NCBI GenBank assembly: GCA_966250335.1
Contig: CBINGZ010000024.1
Coordinates: 1-64,000 of the forward strand
DNA: 64,000 bases
Source: OLB7 sp966250335
GTDB taxonomy: Bacteria; Bacteroidota; Ignavibacteria; OLB7
Direction of reading: 5' to 3'
A model generated the notes under the pieces. That model ran no database searches. It was not told the DNA's origin and saw only the letters and a program-made list of their open reading frames with translations. Made by a program: the position numbers and the translations under genes. This document shows positions 57,808 to 64,000 of this stretch, piece after piece; position 1 is the stretch's first letter, and every line of letters starts with the position of its first letter.

Positions 57808-59559
57808 ATGTCCTACTTCGATATCGTCTTGCGATGCGCATCCCGGAGCCTTCGGGTCGCTCTCTCTCTCTGGTTCGCCGCGGCCCTCTCGGTCGGGAGT
57901 GTGTCGGCGCAGTTCCTCGTCAGGAACATCAACACGGCGGGTGGTGGAGCGAACGGCTCGACCCCCGCGAAGCTCGTCGATCTGTCGGGGACCATCTTCT
58001 TCGCCGGGACCGCGGCGGGGACGGCACGGGAACTCTGGAAGAGCGACGGGACCGAAGCGGGGACGCTTCTGGTGCGCGACGTCAATCAGGGGAACAGGAA
58101 CGGCATCGGCGACAACCCGGAACTGGTCGCGGTCGGGGAGACGATCTTCTTCATCGCGACCGACGGGGTCTCCGGTTACGAGCTCTGGAAGAGCGACGGG
58201 ACCGAAACCGGAACTATCATGGTAAGAGATATCCGCCCCGGGGCGGAAAGCTCCATGCCCGATATCGACGGTCTCCCCGCCGCGCTTACCATCTCCGGTT
58301 CCACCCTCTACTTCGTGGCGAACGACGGAACGCACGGGTTCGAACTCTGGAAAAGCGACGGCACGGCCGAGGGGACGGTGATGGTACGGGACCTCAATCC
58401 CGGAGGGGATGCCTTCAGCGACCAGGAGATCCCGATGATCGATATCAACGGCACGATATTCTTCGGCGCCGACGACGGAACGAGCGGCGCGGAGCTCTGG
58501 AAGAGCGACGGCACCGGGGCGGGAACCGTACCGGTGAAGGATATCTACCCCGGCGCGGAGTCGTCGGTCCTGAAGTGGTTCGTCGATCTGGAGGGTACGC
58601 TTCTCTTCTCCGCGCTCGACGGCGCGACGGGAGTCGAGCTCTGGAAAAGCGACGGCACGGCCGGTGGGACCACGATCGTGCGCGACATCCTCGACGGCAC
58701 CGGAAGCTCCGTTCCGACCGGCCTCACCCTTCTCGACGGCTTCGTCTATTTCGCCGCGGCCGACGGCGACAGAGGGATCGAACTCTGGAGGAGCGACGGC
58801 ACATCGGCCGGCACGACGATGATCGAGGTGCATCAGGGGGCCGCGGGATCGCTCCCCCTCTTTCTGACCCCGGTCGGCGACAGGCTCTATTTTCTTGCGA
58901 ACGACGCCGAGCATGGTGACGAGCTTCGCCTCTACGATCCCTCCACGGGCGCCGTGACGCTCGTCCGGGATATCAACCCCGGCACGCCGCACGGGCTTCT
59001 TCGCGGCCTCTCGCAACTCGTCTCGTTCGACGGGAAGCTCTACGTCGGCGCGCGGGACGGAGGGGCCTCGGCGGTCGGCCCGCTCGAGCTGGAACCGTGG
59101 GTCAGCGACGGGACGGAGGCCGGAACCCGGCTTCTCAGGGATATCTATCCCGGCACCGTCGGCTCGGCGCCGAAGGAGTTCACGGTCTCCGGCGAGAATC
59201 TCTTCTTCTCCGCAAAGGACGATCGGAACGGACAGGAGCTCTGGGCCCTGAAGCGGAGCGGCTCATCGTCGACACCCCCTGTCGTATCGGGCGATGCTTC
59301 ACTTCGCATCTCCCGGACCACTCCCAATCCCGCCAGGGAGACGATCACGATCTCATACACGCTGGCGCAGGCGGGAAAGGCGACGATGACGCTCCACGAT
59401 ATTCTTGGAAGAAGATCCGCGATCCTTCTCGACACCTATCTTCCTGAAGGATCGCATACGGTGGAATGCGACGTCCGGGATCTTCCCGCCGGTCTCTACT
59501 CATGCCGGCTCGTCGCGGGGGATGCGATCGTATCACGAACGGTGGTTGTCCGAAAATAA
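57808..59559 (+). CDS. ELWxxDGT-repeat secreted protein with type IX-style sorting domain
   Basis: A 583-residue exported protein. Signal peptide to about residue 35 (VSAQF). Seven repeats carry ELWKSDGTxxGT or a variant (ELWRSDGTSAGT, EPWVSDGTEAGT), each on a segment of about 45-50 residues with a following VRDI or VKDI, the hallmark of ELWxxDGT/hyalin-like propellers. The C-terminus is a sorting domain: TTPNPARETITISYTL, MTLHDILGRRS, LPAGLYSCRLVAGDAIVSRTVVVRK. It lies between a sensor kinase and its likely response regulator, so it may be their target or may share their transcript. Confidence 0.85.
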   Translation: MSYFDIVLRCASRSLRVALSLWFAAALSVGSVSAQFLVRNINTAGGGANGSTPAKLVDLSGTIFFAGTAAGTARELWKSDGTEAGTLLVRDVNQGNRNGIGDNPELVAVGETIFFIATDGVSGYELWKSDGTETGTIMVRDIRPGAESSMPDIDGLPAALTISGSTLYFVANDGTHGFELWKSDGTAEGTVMVRDLNPGGDAFSDQEIPMIDINGTIFFGADDGTSGAELWKSDGTGAGTVPVKDIYPGAESSVLKWFVDLEGTLLFSALDGATGVELWKSDGTAGGTTIVRDILDGTGSSVPTGLTLLDGFVYFAAADGDRGIELWRSDGTSAGTTMIEVHQGAAGSLPLFLTPVGDRLYFLANDAEHGDELRLYDPSTGAVTLVRDINPGTPHGLLRGLSQLVSFDGKLYVGARDGGASAVGPLELEPWVSDGTEAGTRLLRDIYPGTVGSAPKEFTVSGENLFFSAKDDRNGQELWALKRSGSSSTPPVVSGDASLRISRTTPNPARETITISYTLAQAGKATMTLHDILGRRSAILLDTYLPEGSHTVECDVRDLPAGLYSCRLVAGDAIVSRTVVVRK

Positions 59560-59621
59560 TCGATGTACGATAAATCGGCCGCCGGACGAGCGGCCGGCAT
59601 GAACGAGGCACGGGAGACGAG

Positions 59622-60269
59622 ATGAAACGACCGATGGAGGAGAGGTCGATCGTGGTGGCGATCGTGGAGGACGACGAGGCGATCCGTGTGTCGCTGACCC
59701 TGATCATCGACGGTTCGCCCGGCTTTACATGCTGCGGCGGGTTCGCCAGCGCGGAGGAGGCGCTCAAGGCCCTGCCGGGGAATCCGCCGGACGTGGTGCT
59801 GATGGATATCGGGTTGCCCGGTATCTCCGGCATAGAGGCGACGCGGCTGCTGCGCGAACATATCCCCGATACCGATGTGGTGATGCTCACCGTGAAGGAG
59901 GACGACGACACGGTCTTCAGCTCGCTCTGCGCCGGCGCGACCGGTTATCTCATCAAGAGCATGCAGCCGGCGCGACTGCTGCAGTCGATCGACGAGGTCT
60001 ATCGCGGCGGGTCGCCGATGACCGCCTCGATCGCGCGACGGGTCATCCGATCGTTTCAGGCGGCGCCGGCCGATTCTCCCTCGCTCACGCGTCGTGAGTC
60101 CGAGATTCTGGAACATCTCTGCAACGGCGAGAGCTATCGTGTGATCGCCGAAAAGCTCTACGTCAGCGGGCACACGGTCCGCGCCCACATCAAGAACATC
60201 TACGGCAAACTCCAGGTCAACTCGCGCGCCGCGGCGGTGCGCAAGGCGATGAGGGAGCGGCTGATCTGA
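59622..60269 (+). CDS. NarL/FixJ-family response regulator
   Basis: A 215-residue two-domain regulator. The receiver has the acidic pair EDD at residues 16-18, phosphorylated Asp62 in VVLMDIGLPG and Lys in GYLIKSM. The LuxR-type HTH is RESEILEHLCNGESYRVIAEKLYVSGHTVRAHIKNIYGKL. HisKA_3 kinases pair with this class, so the kinase at 54589 is the expected partner, although an ELWxxDGT gene separates them. Target genes probably include its neighbours. Confidence 0.9.
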   Translation: MKRPMEERSIVVAIVEDDEAIRVSLTLIIDGSPGFTCCGGFASAEEALKALPGNPPDVVLMDIGLPGISGIEATRLLREHIPDTDVVMLTVKEDDDTVFSSLCAGATGYLIKSMQPARLLQSIDEVYRGGSPMTASIARRVIRSFQAAPADSPSLTRRESEILEHLCNGESYRVIAEKLYVSGHTVRAHIKNIYGKLQVNSRAAAVRKAMRERLI

Positions 60270-60310
60270 TTCATTCCACAACCCGCATTCATATCATTCA
60301 GGGAGGTATC

Positions 60311-60769
60311 ATGCTGATCCCAAGGATCCTGCTTGTCCTGCTGCTTGCCTTTACCGTTTCGGCATGCGGCGACGACGCCCCAACGGACGACGGTGGGAAC
60401 AACAACGGCGGAACATTCAAGAACGAAACGAAGGGAACGGTCAACGGAGCGGAGTGGAGCGCCACGAACATCATTGCCACGCGCAACGATATGGGGGGAC
60501 TGACCGTGCTGACGTTCACCGCGCACGGCGCTGCGGAGTCGCGGATCTCGTTCGGCATCGCGAACGCTTCGGTCCGGGCCTTCACCATCGACGGCGGGCC
60601 GGTCCAGGCCGATTACAGGTACCAGGGGAAGTCGTTCAAGGGGAACGGCGGCACGATCACCATCGAGGTCCTGACCGACAAGGGGATGCGGGGAAGCTTC
60701 ACCGTCAGCGCGGCGACGACAGGGGGGGAGACGGGGAGCGCGAGCGGAACGTTCGACGTCGGTTTCTGA
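60311..60769 (+). CDS. DUF6252-like lipoprotein, paralog of the one at 34743
   Basis: A 152-residue lipoprotein: signal MLIPRILLVLLLAFTVSAC with the cysteine at residue 19, then an Asn/Gly-rich linker. The mature domain opens GTVNGAEWSATNIIATR and ends ASGTFDVGF, the same opening and closing strands as the 34743-35219 protein. GGGAGG precedes the ATG at good distance. It follows the response regulator by 41 bp on the same strand. Role unknown. Confidence 0.75.
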   Translation: MLIPRILLVLLLAFTVSACGDDAPTDDGGNNNGGTFKNETKGTVNGAEWSATNIIATRNDMGGLTVLTFTAHGAAESRISFGIANASVRAFTIDGGPVQADYRYQGKSFKGNGGTITIEVLTDKGMRGSFTVSAATTGGETGSASGTFDVGF

Positions 60770-60772
60770 GCC

Positions 60773-60828
60773 GATCCGCGGGTCCGGTGGAGCGAATACG
60801 GGGTTCCCTATCGCCGGACGCGCGGATC
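60773..60828. terminator. Terminator-like inverted repeat between convergent genes
   Basis: GATCCGCG and TCCGG on the left pair with CCGGA and CGCGGATC on the right with small internal mismatches. Lies between the two lipoprotein genes. Confidence 0.5.
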
Positions 60829-60839
60829 ATTCAGTTTCA

Positions 60840-61352
60840 TTATTCGACTTTTATATCGCCGTACGTTGTGTATTCCTCGGTCCCGCGGACGACCGCGATG
60901 AAGGCCCGATAGATGCCCGGCGTCAGGTCGGCGAGGTTGAACTCTCTGACGTTCGTTCCTTCGGGCATGAACTCTTCCAGCAGAACCTTCTGGAGCTTCC
61001 CCGGAGCCGAGTCGAGCCAGATCCGCACCGAGTCGTCCTGTACCAGAGCGAGTCGTATCGAGACCCGCTCCTGCACCGGATTGGGAATTGCAGGGCTGAG
61101 GGTCAGTCCCACCTGCGGCAGCGAGCGCCAGTCGTCCGAGGCGTCGCCGATCGTTCCCAGCAGCCTGCCGTCTTCCGCCGTGAGCTGAATCCCGGTGAAC
61201 CCGGCCCTGGTAGTGTCGGTCGTATCTGTCGTGTCCGTCTTGTCGTACTTGATGGTCTCATAGTCGCAGCCCGTCATGGTCAGGAGCATGAAGGAGGCAA
61301 GAAGCAGCATGAGGATGATGAGTCCCGAGCGAGGCGATGTCGTTGTCTTCAT
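60840..61352 (-). CDS. Lipoprotein with FlgD/sorting-domain-like tail
   Basis: A 170-residue lipoprotein: hydrophobic segment ending LLTMTGC, Cys at residue 29. A linker of DTT repeats (TDTTDTTDTT) follows. The C-terminal 75 residues (SPAIPNPVQERVSIRLAL, VRIWLDSAPGK, LTPGIYRAFIAV) look like the FlgD-Ig/sorting-domain fold but here on a lipid-anchored protein. Function unknown. Confidence 0.7.
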   Translation of the reverse strand: MKTTTSPRSGLIILMLLLASFMLLTMTGCDYETIKYDKTDTTDTTDTTRAGFTGIQLTAEDGRLLGTIGDASDDWRSLPQVGLTLSPAIPNPVQERVSIRLALVQDDSVRIWLDSAPGKLQKVLLEEFMPEGTNVREFNLADLTPGIYRAFIAVVRGTEEYTTYGDIKVE

Positions 61353-61524
61353 GATAGGTGTTGTCCTGCTTCATTCGTGGTACGATCGATGCCTGTCGAG
61401 AGCATCCGTCACAAAGAGCGTGTCGATCCTTCATGACCCGACACGACCGCCGAATATAATCTCCACGACTCTCTTGAACAGAACAATTGCGCGCGGCTGT
61501 TCCTGACGATCACGCAGGTGACGA

Positions 61525-62508
61525 TCACTCTCTCCCCGGCATCTCGATCGAGATCACCTGGTCCAACCCTCGTTTGAATCCATCGGAATCGGATAATACT
61601 CGCGTCCTGGGCTCCACGAAGGGGAAGCGGAGCCCGCGGGCCCCTTCGTCCGGCGCCGTCGTTCCGTGACGGCGTACGATATGTTTATGGGATGTGGCCT
61701 CGGTATTGGTCGACATCTTCAGCAGAGGCGTCTTCACCTCCGCTATGCCGTGCAGCGCCGACCATTCGGCGGGCCAGGAGAGGACTTCCAGCAGCAGATC
61801 GACCTCCTCGGCGTAACCGAGCTCGCGCCCCAGATCGAGAAGTCGTCGCCCGAGCGCGGCGCTCCGTTCGCACGAGAGGCTGCAGGGGAGATGAGGGAGC
61901 GCACCGAGGCCGAGCCGGGCCAGCATGAAGTTCGTCTCGACGGGACCGTCGATCTCCAGCGTCCGATCGTCGATCGCTTCCGGAGCGCTCGACAGCGCCG
62001 CCTGCCACATAGAGTCGACGGCGTCACATTCCTTCATGCCGCGATAGAATTCGACACAGCACGGCGGGTAGCCGAAGATCTCTCCCAGCGCCTCGACATC
62101 ATCAGCTTCCCACGCCTCCCGGAGCCTCGGCAGAGTTTCGGCGCGGGCCACGGCGATATGGAAGAACATTGAGGCGGGATCATTCCCACGGTCGAAGAAC
62201 GGTCCGCCGGAGAGGAGCTCCATTTCGAGCGGGAGCCCTTCCAGACCCGACTCCGCCCATCGTTGTCTGGCCGTGCTGAATGTCCCGAGCGACTCTGCGA
62301 CGATCGCCCCTTCCCTGATGCCGTGCTCCACGGAGCGCCATAGTATATCGCGCCATGCCGTCGTGATCCTTCGGAACCGGGGCTCCCAGATCCTCCGTGC
62401 CGTATCGCCGACCCAGCTTACACGGACGAAGGGGTGAAGAGAGAAGTCGAGCGTCTCGAGCTTCCGGAAGCGGGAGCTGCTCCCTGCGTCGATCGCGATA
62501 TTCGTCAC
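61525..62508 (-). CDS. DUF483-like protein, partner of the radical SAM enzyme
   Basis: A 327-residue protein starting at a GTG that overlaps the stop of the radical SAM gene by 4 bases (GTGA). The motif FGYPPCCVEFYRGM near residue 149 matches, from memory, the PxCCVxF signature of DUF483; LPCSLSCE near residue 215 adds two cysteines and could complete a metal site. N-terminal strands (KLETLDFSLHPFVRVSW) and an alpha-rich middle have no known match. No signal peptide. Its translation is coupled to the enzyme, which suggests it works on the same substrate or carries it. Confidence 0.7.
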   Translation of the reverse strand: MTNIAIDAGSSSRFRKLETLDFSLHPFVRVSWVGDTARRIWEPRFRRITTAWRDILWRSVEHGIREGAIVAESLGTFSTARQRWAESGLEGLPLEMELLSGGPFFDRGNDPASMFFHIAVARAETLPRLREAWEADDVEALGEIFGYPPCCVEFYRGMKECDAVDSMWQAALSSAPEAIDDRTLEIDGPVETNFMLARLGLGALPHLPCSLSCERSAALGRRLLDLGRELGYAEEVDLLLEVLSWPAEWSALHGIAEVKTPLLKMSTNTEATSHKHIVRRHGTTAPDEGARGLRFPFVEPRTRVLSDSDGFKRGLDQVISIEMPGRE

Positions 62509-63710
62509 AGCAGTTCCTCCGCCGGTTGAAGAGCAGTATCGTGAGCCGAGCCTTCCGTGACGCGACGCATCGCCTCGACGATCGGTATCGACATGCCGAA
62601 CCGCCACCCGTCGAGCATCGCCTGTTCGACGGCGGGCCGGGAGGGGTGGAGCGAGAGGGGAAGGGAACCCGCGTCGAGGATCTCCTTCTCCAGCCGTTCG
62701 TAGAGTCCCATCCAGACATGGCAATGTTCGGAGCGGTTTCTCCAGTCCCCCTCCAGCGAGGTGCCGGGACAGTTCCCCTTGCACATCAGGAAGAACCGGC
62801 ACTCCCGGCAGCCGAGATATTCCTGCGGTGTATGGTAGAGTGCGATGTATCGTTCGAACCCTTCGCTCTCCGACTTCACGAAGTCTATGCCGTCCTTGTT
62901 GGTGCGCCCGCAGTTGCTCCTCTGTCCGTTCCCCTCGATCCCCTGAACGGCTCTCGTGGTGTACGGATCGCAGCCGGCCCAGACGCATGAGCAGACTTCG
63001 TCGCGGCCGTGGAGAAGTCGGCGCATCTCCTGGAAGAGATCGAAGCGGAGCGTGGTGAGGCGCTCGTTCTCGAACATCAGGAACGACTCGAGCATGGCAA
63101 GATTTTCCTCCGGAGACATCGCGTACTTCTCCCGGATCGCCCCCTGTTCCACCTCCAGCAGATGGAGCCGCGCGGAGGTCACTCCCATGCGTTCGATCTC
63201 CAGCAGCCATTCGAACAGGAGCGGCAGCCGTTCCGGTGATCCGTTGCCTCGATGCATGGTGAGGATAAGGGCCGGAGGAATTCCCTCGGCGCAGAGTCGA
63301 CGTATCGCATTGTGAGTCGCCTCGGTCGCGGCGCGCGTCCGCTCCAGCGTTCCCACCCATCGGACGTCGTTCAGCGCCCCGGGACCGTCCACCGATACCC
63401 CAACCTGGACGCCGTACGCCTTGAACATCCTGATATGTTCGTCGTTGACGAGCACGCCGTTGGTCTGTATCTGATTACGACCGAACCGCGAGTACCCCCA
63501 CGACCAGAGCTCCTCAAGGTCCCGTTCCGGCACCAGCAGCGGCTCGCCGCCGAAGAGGGTGAACGGCTCCCCGGCCGCCTCGATCGCCCGCATGATCCCC
63601 GGAAGATCGTACTGATGGAGGACATTGGCCGCGTCGCGCTGCGGGTTCTGGTAGCAGTACTGGCACTGGATGTTGCATTTCACACCCAGGGGACGCACTT
63701 CGACGCTCAT
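62505..63710 (-). CDS. Radical SAM/SPASM-domain protein, likely peptide-modifying
   Basis: A 401-residue radical SAM enzyme. The 4Fe-4S cluster motif CNIQCQYCY gives Cys12, Cys16 and Cys19, and FTLFGGEPLL is the GGE motif. The C-terminal SPASM region has the auxiliary-cluster cysteines: CSCVWAGCDPYTTRAVQG, SNCGRTN, then GCRECRFFLMCKGNCPG. In this family SPASM enzymes mostly modify ribosomal peptides, by thioether, cyclophane or epimer formation, and the sequence recalls the CbpB-like group of maturases, which I cannot verify. Starts ATGA-coupled to an upstream gene cut by the window. No precursor peptide is obvious between genes. Confidence 0.85.
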   Translation of the reverse strand: MSVEVRPLGVKCNIQCQYCYQNPQRDAANVLHQYDLPGIMRAIEAAGEPFTLFGGEPLLVPERDLEELWSWGYSRFGRNQIQTNGVLVNDEHIRMFKAYGVQVGVSVDGPGALNDVRWVGTLERTRAATEATHNAIRRLCAEGIPPALILTMHRGNGSPERLPLLFEWLLEIERMGVTSARLHLLEVEQGAIREKYAMSPEENLAMLESFLMFENERLTTLRFDLFQEMRRLLHGRDEVCSCVWAGCDPYTTRAVQGIEGNGQRSNCGRTNKDGIDFVKSESEGFERYIALYHTPQEYLGCRECRFFLMCKGNCPGTSLEGDWRNRSEHCHVWMGLYERLEKEILDAGSLPLSLHPSRPAVEQAMLDGWRFGMSIPIVEAMRRVTEGSAHDTALQPAEELL

Positions 63711-64000
63711 GGACGCTCCGCTGGTTGAAGTTCGTCGATCGTGTCGGGAGTGAACCGCTCCTCGGTCGACGGTTCGGCAGGTGGATCGAGAAGCGAGCCG
63801 ACGGGGTTTCGCTCCAGCTTCTCCGGCGGCCGCACCAGCCTGCCGGTTTCGACCACCAGGGAGAGGGCCCGGCCTCCGTCGACGAGAATGTATCCCAGAT
63901 CGACAAGTCCGTTGAATGTCGTCGTGTGATCCTTGTCGCTCTCCTCCGTCAGCTTCGCGAGCGTCCGTTCCACCTGCGCCGGCTCGCGGAACAGCTCGAG
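63707..64000 (-). CDS. Partial gene upstream of the radical SAM operon
   Basis: The minus-strand frame continues past the window edge with no stop, so only the last 97 residues are seen. They read FREPAQVERTLAKLTEES, then GLVDLGYILVDGGRALSLVVETGRLV, then an acidic Pro-rich tail ending in QPAERP. No recognised family. Its stop overlaps the ATG of the radical SAM gene (ATGA), so it is the first visible member of the operon. It could be a precursor-binding or partner protein. Confidence 0.65.
   Translation of the reverse strand, partial: LELFREPAQVERTLAKLTEESDKDHTTTFNGLVDLGYILVDGGRALSLVVETGRLVRPPEKLERNPVGSLLDPPAEPSTEERFTPDTIDELQPAERP

Overview
The window looks like chromosomal DNA of a GC-rich member of the Bacteroidota/Chlorobiota/Kapabacteria group (the Fibrobacterota-Chlorobiota-Bacteroidota superphylum). 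Basis: several secreted proteins end in a NP-A-R-E type C-terminal sorting domain like that of type IX secretion cargo, and there are YCF48, PD40, ELWxxDGT-repeat, DUF3109 and DUF6252-like proteins plus a TonB-dependent receptor with a carboxypeptidase-regulatory-like N-terminal domain. This placement is by inference; no 16S gene or ribosomal protein is present. I see no tRNA, rRNA or CRISPR array.

Left edge (1-4.4 kb): an accessory, less GC-rich island with an IS4/IS701-type insertion sequence (51-1501, inverted repeats visible), a secreted YCF48-type protein, an IS3 transposase remnant, a putative lipoprotein and an orphan barstar-like inhibitor. 4.4-19 kb is housekeeping: PD40 lipoprotein and hslU, an NYN-domain protein, rpoN, a DUF3109 cysteine-cluster protein, an RMDN-like helical-repeat protein, a hicBA toxin-antitoxin pair, a TauE/SafE permease, an AlbA_2 protein, PASTA-MFS, gluQ and an RraA-like gene. 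20-22 kb is an arsenic operon: arsR divergent from an aquaporin and a thioredoxin-type arsC.

23-29.4 kb holds a likely uptake locus: secreted beta-propeller, TonB-dependent siderophore-type receptor, then two tandem secreted paralogs with two pseudo-repeated domains each and a third, decayed copy. Two perfect CRP/FNR-type palindromes precede a SulP anion transporter. oxyR (Cys199/Cys208 conserved) faces a catalase-ankyrin operon across a long inverted repeat. 34.7-38.6 kb is a second accessory patch: DUF6252-like lipoprotein, a small ORF, a single IS1-type transposase, an AT-rich Fic protein preceded by a near-perfect palindrome, and a small basic protein.

38.9-49 kb carries large secreted proteins, including a 989-residue protein with a roughly 630-bp internal tandem duplication and a 1086-residue protein with a sorting domain. 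49.6-54.3 kb: NUDIX, PepSY, cupin-MEMO1 pair and a DEAD-box helicase. 54.6-61.3 kb: a sensor kinase with a two-component propeller, an ELWxxDGT cargo protein, a NarL-type response regulator and two lipoproteins. The right edge (61.5 kb to the end) is a translationally coupled minus-strand operon of a radical SAM/SPASM enzyme, a DUF483-like CC-motif protein and an upstream gene cut by the window. It is the best candidate for an undescribed peptide-modification system.
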